A model generated the notes under the pieces. The model was not told the origin of the DNA, ran no database searches, and saw only the letters and a program-made list of their open reading frames with translations. Shown piece after piece: positions 49,877 through 58,864 of a DNA stretch of 64,000 nucleotides. Every line of letters starts with the position of its first letter. Positions within the stretch are counted from its first letter, which is position 1. The DNA comes from Strigamia acuminata (lineage: Eukaryota > Arthropoda > Chilopoda > Geophilomorpha > Linotaeniidae). Both the position numbers and the translations under genes were made by a program. Location: NCBI GenBank assembly GCA_949358305.1, contig OX442314.1, forward strand, positions 57,297,369-57,361,368. Direction: 5' to 3'.

Positions 49877-50039
49877 GCAGAAAATCCAGTTTTCTGCCCA
49901 GTAAATTTTCTGCTATAACGTCACTTCCTCCTAGTTGGGCAGAAAATAGGGAGCAGAAAAAGTCAACTCTATTTCTATTTTTTCTGCTGCAGAAAACCCC
50001 ACAAGCCAATCAGATGATTTTCTGCCCAGTGACGTCATA
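49877..50039. promoter_or_regulatory. Cluster of eight GCAGAAAA / TTTTCTGC motifs plus a CRE-like site
   Basis: Exact octamers occur at 49877, 49890, 49906, 49939, 49953, 49980, 49989 and 50018, four in each orientation, within 149 bp. GTGACGTCAT follows at 50030-50039, and an ATG-led MADF-type remnant begins about 50 bp further on. Such a cluster suggests binding sites for one protein, for example a transposon's own DNA-binding protein or promoter factor. That role is an inference. Confidence 0.6.
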
Positions 50040-50084
50040 TTGACCTTTGGTCACTTCTGCAATCTGCGCAAAATTTAGGCAAAA

Positions 50085-50540
50085 TGGCTCCCTTTACCCG
50101 ATCCTAAGTCAACAATGAATTGTTTCCATTCTTGTACGACACAAGGGATAATCGATATAAGGACGTAGGCCTTAAAGAAAATCGATGGGCATTAATAGCA
50201 GCCCAGTTGAAGTTAGACGGTAATTTTTTTTTTAAATTTTTTTTTCAAAAATCTGATTGAATTTTTGCCGGTAAAAAGTGCGTAAAATGCCGCACTTCTT
50301 ACCCGCATTCGATCGCACGTGGGTTAACAAATTTTTAGCGAGAAAGATGTGGATCTCCTCACGTTTTTCCGTGCCCGTTTTTGTGCCATTCAGGCAAGAG
50401 TAGTGCGAGGAGAGTTAGATGCGATCATCCAGCGCTTGGTGGACGACAACCAGGCGCTTGATGTCATAATTGCAGATGGTCAGATTGCGAGAGATTTCTT
50501 TCGAAGAAGAGAACACTGTCGTAACTTTGATTCCGGTAAT
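50085..50540 (+). pseudogene. MADF-domain gene fragment
   Basis: After an ATG at 50085 and a disrupted start, the frame at about 50117-50218 reads L-F-P-F-L-Y-D-T-R-D-N-R-Y-K-D-V and then W-A-L-I-A-A-Q-L-K-L-D. This matches the first two-thirds of a MADF (Myb/SANT-like) DNA-binding domain. A GGTAAT donor ends it at about 50219. A further open segment (about 50330-50537) may be the next exon, followed by a second GTAATA donor-like site. A stop lies between the ATG and the domain. MADF proteins occur both as host regulators and as accessory proteins of Harbinger-type transposons. Confidence 0.6.
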
Positions 50541-50758
50541 AAACTTTACACAAATATCTTACAAATAAACCTTTTATTTAGCACACTGTAATAATACAAT
50601 AATAATTAATACTGCTGTGATCTCGGATCCTATCGGCGGATACGATTTGTTGCTACAAAGTAGTCTTACACGCGGCTTCTCTTTGTCTAGGGTAATGGCG
50701 TCTTGCGACAAAACACGTGTTCGCAAACGCTTCGCTTCGGTAGATATTTCGATCGTAG

Positions 50759-51388
50759 TGTGACCGGCTGCCCACACAGTCTGTCACTTCACTGCAACAC
50801 ACGGCGCTTCCCAGCTCTCGCGCACCTCGTGTGTTTCTCGTGCGCGACCTGGCGCGGTCCCCCGCACCAGGTGGAGCTGTCGGTCATTGGCTCCGGCCAA
50901 TTGGGAACCGGAAGTGCCCCTTCCGGAAGTGGTGGGCCCCGCAGTAGCCCGACAGTTGAATCTTGACCAGCATGGCGAACGGTCGCTTCCCGACCTTCTT
51001 CCCATACCTGATCACGAGAGAGACCCGAATGACCGACGCAGCAATGCTGTCGCCGGTCGGGACCTGAGCGTCCAACGCGCCGTGCTCGCCGGACGTTCCT
51101 AAAGAACGTTGCGGCGACGCGGCACAAACTGCGATAACCGATCTCGCGTGTCATGGCGATCTACCGATTGCCGTGACACGTGGTCAATCAGGAATGGCGG
51201 CAAAACCGTCATTACACTTGGGAAATACACCTTGAGACACCATATCATACCCCTAGACAACAATAAAGCAATAACCAAAACCTAAACTTGTGTCTTTTGT
51301 GTATTTCGTGGATTTAATCATCGTGTGTGTTGCGTCCAGCGCCTCGCGGGCCTCCCCAGACCACGTGGCGTCCGTCCGAACACTCACA
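50759..51388 (+). repeat. 5' LTR of element 3
   Basis: Starts TGTGACCGGCTGCCC and ends CCGAACACTCACA, matching the two ends of the element 1 LTR. CAATAAAGC near 51262 is a polyadenylation candidate. The middle is diverged, but several hairpins persist with altered stem or loop sequence. Confidence 0.88.
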
Positions 51389-51411
51389 ATTGTGGGCCCG
51401 TCCGAGATTTT
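51389..51411 (+). promoter_or_regulatory. Primer-binding site of element 3
   Basis: ATTGTGGGCCCGTCCGAGAT follows the LTR directly. It resembles the tRNA-Pro-complementary site and matches element 1 at 17054-17071 apart from single changes. Confidence 0.65.
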
Positions 51412-53680
51412 GAACTCTCTGGCGAAAAATTTTTTGTTTACTGATTGTGCAAAAACACAATATTAGACAAATCTCTTTTCTTTCAAAAGAGGGGGAAACT
51501 TTATTGGTCATGGTTGTGACAGGGGGTCAGCAAGCGAAACGGCCGCTAATCGCTGACCATTGGACCCTGATTTGACAAAATTTTTGGCTGTGCATGTCCA
51601 GCTTGCCTGGGTAATGGCAAGCAGGGACTTACTCTAGCCATACTTTCCAAAAGTCTCCTATTTCTCTCTAGCTCAGCTTAAACAACTGGGTGGTTGGGAG
51701 GAAAATATGATTCTGAACCTTGCTTTTTATTTTTATTTTTTCTTGGTGCGAAGCCCAAGTAAATAATGACACTGTAACTGCGGAAGTTTTGAATCCGATT
51801 AGAGGTGGAGGCGCGCCGGCAGCCACCGGCAAACCAGAAACCCACGGAGGATAAGCAGGCATAATCCAATTGCCACACTGCAGCCAATGGTTCCATTATG
51901 GGCCGGGCGAGGAGGCGAGAATGGACTGAGCTTTGAGCACAAAGACCTTTTGAAGACCGGGGTATTACCTGGTATCCAGGTTGCTATTACGGGGAAGTTG
52001 CATGGCATGGAACGTTCAGGATGCACTGAGCGGTTGTCAATAAATGGGATCCGGGTAGCAGCGAAGTGCTGGCAAGCATGGGAAAAGTGGCTTGGAGGTT
52101 GCTGTGGCGATTCATAAGCTCTGAATTGCCCTGCTGCTGCTCAAGGCGCTCATCCGGGTTCATTTCGTATAACTCCTACCCTGTCCCAAGTACTGGTTAG
52201 AAGCAATTGCAAGTTGCAAATTACAACCCAAGAATTGCTGAAATTGGGACTTGGACAGCAGGGCGAGCTGCCGGAGGTACGGGGATACCAATGGTGAAGT
52301 GCTCAACTGGTGCAGAGAGCTCGTTAGGGCGTAGGAACGATATCTGTATCTTTCAGGTGTCTACCAGCTTTGAAAAAAGACTGGGAATCCAGCCTGTAAC
52401 TTTTTATTTCCAATTTTTTATTTCATCTTCTTTGAAATTTTCGAATTGTTGCTGGTTGTGCAAAGATTGTGCTCAAACCACAGTTTTAAGCAATCTCTGC
52501 AATCTGGAAGTTTTATATATTTTACACTTTTTCTCATTTTTCTTTCTCTTCAAATTTTTTCTCTATTTTATTATTTTCATGGTTTCCTTGGGACTCCACA
52601 TCGGACAGTAGTTACATGTAACTCGTAAAAGTGTTGGCGATATAATACCAAAATGGAGGGTATTGTAGCTTCGTGATGACAGCTGAAAGATGGGACCCAG
52701 GGAGACTAGGGACAACAGGTGCGTTTGCCTTCTACTTATAAGATGTACCTGATTGTCTCAAACAAACAACCACTTCATTGGGATGAGCAGACATTCCAGT
52801 GTAGGCACGTTTTTGTCGTGCAGACGGAGGTGAAGGCCTCAGCGTAGGCGAGCGGGCGCAGTTGCGCTGATCTCTTGGGGCAGAAGAAGAGATTAACAAT
52901 ATCCCCGTTTATTTCTGCAGACTTCTGCTAAAAATCGTAAGTTTTGGGGTGATTTTTTTTAGGAAATTCACACATCTTTTATCATTTTTTCATTGTATTT
53001 TTTCTTGTCTTTCTTCTTTTAAAAATGTGAATTCTACTTCTTTGTTGCAAAACAATAAAGTCTTGGGATTATTTTGTGTATTCTACTCTTTGTTGCAAAA
53101 ACAATAAAGTTGTGGGATTATTTAACGCTTTTTGCGTGTCACTTTACCGTTGTTTTAAACAATGGTAAAAACCATTCGTTTGGTAATGTCGAAGCTTTTG
53201 GGACATGATTTGAGTGCTTTTAAAAAGTACAAAAGTCATGTTTCTTTGGAATCAGACCATTTATGATCTGGTTCTATGGCTTCTAGTACCAAGCAATCAC
53301 CTACTGTTGTTTTCGAAATGTTGGTTTTTCTGCAAAAACAGAAATAATCAAATCATTTTTGTGGTCAAAGTTTTTATTTTTTTCTAAAATCAAAGATGGC
53401 GACCCGGAAACAATAGGAAAACCATGTGGAAATCTAAGATTTTTCCGGAAATTCTGGAATTTCGAGAAACTAAAAGTTTTTGGAACTCTGGGAAACAACT
53501 TCTGGAATTTTCGAACCAATCACGTGATTTATGGGGATAATGGGGGGGAGTGACATCACTAATCCCTCCCCCATGAATGACTAATTCACACAACGTCGCT
53601 GACCTCTAATTGGTTGCAAACTAGTCCTTTGCGTCCATTTTGTTTTTTTCTGCGGACCTGTCTTCTGGCACAATTCGGCA
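51412..53680 (+). other. 5' leader of element 3
   Basis: Homologous to the element 1 leader along its length. Only short frames occur. The final 60 bp before gag contain the same GTGACATCACTAATCCCTC landmark found (inverted) near 14960 and again near 62550. Confidence 0.75.
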
Positions 53681-54905
53681 AATGCCACACACCAGATCAG
53701 GCAAGCCCACGTGGAAATCGCCAGCGACCAAAACCGTTACAAGAGAAGAAGATTTCCGACGTCGATTCAAACAATTCGAACCTGAATTCAACAATCAAAG
53801 AAGAAATGGCGGATGAAGGTAATAATAAAACGTTGGATCGAGCAATGCTCGAGACGACTTGTCAAATTTTCGATCTGAAAATCGAGAATATAACCACGTA
53901 CGCCGTATGGGAAAGCGCGCTGCTTGCAGTGGCCAACCATACGGTGGAAATCGAGCACGAAGCTGATGTTTTTAAGCAACATTCAGTGGATTCTACCGCG
54001 GAAATTGGCGACCTAACCAGCCGTCTCAAAGAAGCGGAAATAGCAAATCAAACCCATTTGCGATCAATAAAAACCTTGTCTGACTTGTTAACCCAACAGA
54101 AATCAGTCATGGACAGTGTAACAGCGGCGGGCCAAGCAATGGTCGAAGCCAATAAAGTGACGACCGCTGCAAAAACAGTTGTGTCGCACACGCGTTCAAG
54201 CCAACCAGTAAATGTGAACGGCAATACGCAAAACGTAGCGCCACAAGCAGTTACTACGAATCCGACATTTTTGGCCTGGGGTGATACCATCGGCCAAGAA
54301 GTGGAAAAACCATTAGGCGACTTTAAACCTAAAGACGCGATAACGGTATCACGCACTTTAAACAATTTCGAATTGAGTAAGCGCGTGAATGCCATCTGTT
54401 TGGAACCGTTTCTTGGTAACAAAATGGAAGCTCACGACTTCTTAATGGACTTGAAAGGGGCTCTTGCTTTTGCAGAACCTTCTATCAACCAGGTGCTCAA
54501 AGAGCATCTATTTAAGTTTTTCAAAGGTGAAGCAGGAACATGGTTCTCTTCGACTGCTAAAAATACTTGGCAAGAATTTGAGAACGAATTCCTTCTACAT
54601 TTTAGGCCAAGCGACGCATTGTTACTGGCAGAAATAGACAAGATGCAACAGGCATCACATGAGTCTGCCACTCAAGTAGTGTTCAGATTGGAGAGGCTGT
54701 ATACACAGCTGGCTATCCCGGTCCATGAGAGCCTACAACTCCGTAAGGTTTTGACTATTTTGCGACCGGCAGCAAGAGACATGGCACGTACTGCATTACA
54801 TGCGGATAATACGTGGGCATCTCTCAGAAAAGCTTGTGTAGCAACAGAAGCTTCGATCCTCAACGAGGAAGCGATAGCAATAGCAACTTCAAAAGTTGAG
54901 AAAGC
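53681..54905 (+). pseudogene. gag: Element 3 gag, frameshifted and truncated
   Basis: The ATG at 53681 opens M-P-H-T-R-S-G-K, the same start as element 1 gag. That frame is left after about 22 codons, and the homologous reading continues in another frame (from about 53750), which implies an indel. The coiled-coil and capsid parts follow (F-K-F-F-K-G-E, H-F-R-P-S-D-A-L-L). Similarity ends near 54905, before the zinc knuckle, and the frame runs into unrelated sequence until 54999. Confidence 0.85.
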
Positions 54906-55199
54906 AAGACTGTTTTTTCAAACCTTGATGAAACATACTGGATTGCTTGTGTGCCTTTCACTTTGTGTAATACATCTTGTGCATTTTAAAGGACGATAAA
55001 CAAAGTTCTAGAAACTGCACAGAACATGGACTCTTGCCTGAATTTGGACATCATCATTTATGATTGAGTCCATGACAGAGCTCCTCCAAGATCTAGGTGA
55101 AATTGAATCGATGGCTAGTCCATTGAAACCGTTTTTCCTACGCCCAGAGAAGATTGACTTTTTCTTTCTCAAATTATTACTGAGTCTGATGGGAGTTAT
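54906..55199. other. Unassigned junction sequence
   Basis: About 290 bp between truncated gag and the next leader fragment. No motif recognised. Confidence 0.35.
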
Positions 55200-55569
55200 A
55201 ACCCAAAAGTGACAAAGTCCAAGCAGATTCTGACTGGATGATGACTATTCTCTGTTGCAATGCGACAAGGATTGTTTTTTATCTGCGCACCAACGCGGGT
55301 AAATTTATTGTTGCAAAACAACGATAAAAGTCTCTGGTTTGAAAATTTAGAAGTTCTTTGGACACGATTTCGTGCTTTTTTAGAGCACAAAAGTCATGTT
55401 CTCATGGAATCAGACCAATATTTGATCTGGTTCTGAACTTCTAGTTCCAAACAAATTTCTATTTGCTTTCAAAAAATGTTGTTTTTCTTCAGAAATGAAG
55501 AAATTTTGGCATTTATTTGGTCAATATTGTTGTTTTTTTCGTAAAAATACAGAATGGGGACCAGGAAAC
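55200..55569 (+). repeat. Leader fragment of another element-1-family copy, left part
   Basis: Aligns with the late leader of element 1 (inverted, about 15120-15400) and of element 3 (about 53080-53410). The alignment breaks at 55569 and resumes at 62404, where the copia element was inserted. Confidence 0.75.
55565..55569. repeat. Target-site duplication GAAAC, left of copia element
   Basis: GAAAC is repeated at 62404-62408. A 5-bp duplication is standard for Ty1/copia integrases. Confidence 0.9.
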
Positions 55570-55881
55570 TGTTTAATAGTGTTGCAGAGTTGTCCAAATA
55601 GTTGACTTCTGCAGTGGTTTGGAATAACATGTCTAGTGGAAATAATTGCACAACATCTTTACAGGTGAAAAACCAGATAACAAGTGAAGCTTTATTCACA
55701 GGCCATGTGACCTTTTACAAAGAGTGCCACCTGTGGGCAACATATACAAACTGAATGTAAACAATAACAGTGATTGAGTGCAAACATAAACACCGACTAA
55801 AGAAAGCATTATCGCTTGAATAATACGATACAAATATGTCTCAATACAATTGGTACGGTAATTAAACATGACATTCTAACA
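55570..55881 (-). repeat. 3' LTR of the copia element
   Basis: 312 bp, near-identical to 62097-62403. It contains an extra 5 nt (within TTGGTACGGTAATT) and a few substitutions. The adjoining inner sequence on the minus strand is the purine tract GAGGGGGCCGAT (55882-55893). Confidence 0.93.
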
Positions 55882-55893
55882 ATCGGCCCCCTC
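55882..55893 (-). promoter_or_regulatory. Polypurine tract of the copia element
   Basis: The minus strand reads GAGGGGGCCGAT immediately before the 3' LTR and just after the pol stop codon. Confidence 0.75.
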
Positions 55894-55899
55894 GTATTA

Positions 55900-58017
55900 T
55901 TAAGCACTCAAGACATTCAAATCAATAAGAAAACGATTACAAAAATGCACCAAATCGGTCTTGTCGACCGACTTTGTAAAAATATCAGCGAAATTCGACT
56001 TTGTTCCAACATGTATTACTTGGAGATTATCCCTTTTAACGAGCTCACGAATGAAGTGATATCGAACATCGATATGCTTCGTTTTCCTATTTTCGATATT
56101 TGACTTAGTAAAATCGACTGTGGAGATATTATCACATAACACTCGATGATAGAATCGATTTGCCAAATCAGGGACAATCTCGTACAACACTCTAACGATC
56201 CATATGTAGTCTTTCACTGTTTCTGTGAGAGCTACATACTCCGCTTCCATGGTGGACAATGTCACGTTCCGCTGTTTGAATGTCCTCCAGAAAATTGGCG
56301 TACATCCCAATGTTATGAGAGTTCCACCAACTGAAATTCGGTCATCACGGTTATTGGCATAATCAGAGTCACTGTAACCAATAACCTCGATTCGGTTGTT
56401 AGGAAACAACATCAATCCGTGGTTCCTAGTCGTCCTTAAATAGCTTAATAAGTCCAACAATACAAGCCAATGATCCCATCCTGGGTTGGATTGGAATTGA
56501 CTTAAGATGTTAACTGCGTAAGTCAAGTCAGGTCTGGTCCTTGATGCTATGAATGCTAATGATCCAAGTAGGCTTCTGTACGGGATCTTCTCCATGATCT
56601 TAAAGTCCTCAATCGTACTTGGACATTGCTTCTTGGTGAGAATAGTTGATTTGATCATAGGCTGTGACCTGATTTTCACTGATTCCAGGTGGTTCTGGAA
56701 TCTCAGCAACACTTTGTTGACATATGTCCTTTGATGTAAAATCATTTGTTGTTTAAATGGGTAAAACTCGACTCCCAACAATTTCTTAGTTTTTCCCAAA
56801 ATTACGAGGTCGAATTGCGTCTTGACCATATCGAGAACGTCCATAGCATCTTGGTGTTGTTTGCCGAAAATGACGATGTCATCGACGTACACGATCAAAT
56901 AGGCAATATTCTTGAACTTGTAGACACAGTTGCACCAATCGACATGTTGAAGACCAAGTTTCAATAAAGTCTCCTCTAGTTCAATGCCCCATTCTCTTCC
57001 AGATTGATGCAAACCGTATATTGCTCGAAGTAATTTGCAGACGTAATTTTCTTTGCCGCGATGAACAAATCCTTTGGGTTGATGCATGTACACCGTCTTA
57101 TGTAGCTTTGCGTATAAATAGGCGCATTTAACATCGGCCTGAATGTACGACCATTTGAGCATGCACACGAGCAGCGTGAACATAAAACGTACAATTGAAA
57201 AGTCCACTACTGGAGAGAAAGTCTCCTCATAGGACTCGCCATAGACTTGTGAAAAGCCCTGCGCCACGAGTCTTGCCTTATATCGTGCAACTTCTCCTTT
57301 GTCGTTCTGTTTGACAGTATAAATCCATTTACATCCTATGATCTTAGTGTCGGATGGTGGCGGAACCAACTCCCAAACTTCACGTTCGTGCATTGTGCTG
57401 ATTTCATCACACATAGCTTCATCCCACTCAGTCTTCTGTGGTAATCCTATTACTTCTTCATAACGCGTGGGTATGTGGATGTCGAGATGATTTGCTTCTA
57501 AGTCGAAATCAAACTCATCCGTCGTTACATTCGACTCTGAAGGTTTCTTTCTTCGTTTGTCGTCAAAAAGATGTTCCGGGACACGAAGGTTGTGATCCAC
57601 AGAATAACGTTTGACTTCCGGTATTGAACGTAACCTTGGCTTATCATATCCTTCGATTGTGTACTCAATGTCCTTTTGTCCAGTTGGCCTCGTTTTTTCG
57701 GTCTTTTTCCAAACAAGTGCAGGTATTGTCGCGACTGGATTTACAAGTGCTTGTCCAGGTTGCGGCAAAACGTTTGGGTGCTTTATAGCTGGCAAGTTAG
57801 GTTGCAGTTTCTCTTCTGGCAATCTGAACTTCAACTTAAGTTGAGGCAACTCTTCTTCCTCTTTCTTCTTGATAGGTTGCGGCGGAGGTAGCGGTGGCCT
57901 TATATCTTCATCTGACAAGGAGACCGCAAGAGTGTGTAATCCAAAATTGTTAAAATAATTGTTAAATAAAGTATTCACATGACCTGAGCAATCTATTTTT
58001 CTCATATTAAAATGCAC
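55900..58017 (-). pseudogene. pol: Copia reverse transcriptase and RNase H half (split by insertion)
   Basis: This 705-codon frame holds the reverse transcriptase, including W-I-Y-T-V-K and the catalytic Y-V-D-D at about codon 372. The copia RNase H follows, with S-D-S-D-Y-A near 540, S-T-M-E-A-E-Y near 589 and A-D-I-F-T-K near the end. The first 35 codons are read from the palindromic insert, not from copia. The authentic copia part begins at the TCA codon complementary to 57913-57915. It lacks its own gag and is cut off from the upstream half, so it is a broken part of a single ancestral polyprotein. Confidence 0.9.
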
Positions 58018-58241
58018 CTCTCTCTCACATTGTTACAAACAGTTACAACACACAGGATTTCTTACTGTGTGTTGAAACACCTTTTTTCACTTTTTTGAGT
58101 AAAAAGGTCAAGTGTAGCATTACACTTGGTGATTAGCCTGTTCAAACCTTACTCTGGAACCCAGGTAATTTGATATCACATGACATATGACATCACAACT
58201 TTGTTCACCAACATGACTGCCTGCTTGAAGCAACAATAGTG

Positions 58242-58322
58242 TGTTGTGGTGGCTCAGTGGTTAAGGCAATGAACCAGTAATCTTTTCACACAGGTTCAAA
58301 TCCCTGTTGTCTGTGAAAATTT
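58242..58322 (+). ncRNA. tRNA-like Pol III unit, left arm
   Basis: A-box TGGCTCAGTGG (58250-58260) and B-box GGTTCAAATCC (58293-58303) match consensus, with 32 nt between them. TTTTT ends the unit at 58318-58322. The 5' part resembles tRNA-Ser (GTGGCTCAGTGGTTAAGGC), but the anticodon and acceptor arms do not pair, so it is tRNA-derived rather than a tRNA gene. Confidence 0.6.
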
Positions 58323-58479
58323 TTACTTTAATTTTTTATTTATTTTTAGCAGTAAAGTTAATGTTTATTATTTTATACTTGTTTTTAAAAAAATTTAATA
58401 TAATTAATTTTAATTTTTTAACATATATAAAAAACACAAACATCAACTTTACTGCTAAAAAAAAATAAAAAATTAAAGT

Positions 58480-58562
58480 AAAAATTTTCACAGACAACAG
58501 GGATTTGAACCTGTGTGAAAAGATTACTGGTTCATTGCCTTAACCACTGAGCCACCACAACA
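58480..58562 (-). ncRNA. tRNA-like Pol III unit, right arm
   Basis: Mirror copy of the left-arm unit: A-box complement at 58544-58554, B-box complement at 58501-58511, and AAAAA at 58480-58484 as terminator on the minus strand. The two units converge. Confidence 0.6.
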
Positions 58563-58864
58563 CACTATTGTTGCTTCAAGCAGGCAGTCATGTTGGTGAA
58601 CAAAGTTGTGATGTCATATGTCATGTGATAGCAAATTACCTGGGTTCCAGAGTAAGGTTTGAACAGGCTAATCACCAAGTGTAGTGCTACACTTGACCTT
58701 TTTACTCAAAAAAGTGAAAAAAGGTGTTTCAACACACAGTAAGGAATCCTGTGTGTTGTAACTGTTTGTAACAATGTGAGAGAGAGGTGCATTTTAATAT
58801 GAGAAAAATAGATTGCTCAGGTCATGTGAATACTTTATTTAACAATTATTTTAACAATTGTGGA

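Larger units (their letters stand above)
50759..54905 (+). mobile_element. Element 3: truncated, diverged relative of element 1
   Basis: A 630-bp 5' LTR (50759-51388), a primer-binding site, a long leader and part of gag align with element 1 in the opposite genomic orientation. The alignment ends within gag before the zinc knuckle, and pol is absent. The LTR differs substantially from the element 1 LTR in sequence but retains the ends and many of the stems. The element is defective. Confidence 0.87.

Noticed and set aside
58242-58322. Functional tRNA-Ser gene
   Set aside because: A and B boxes are good, but the acceptor and anticodon arms do not pair and the variable arm is degenerate.
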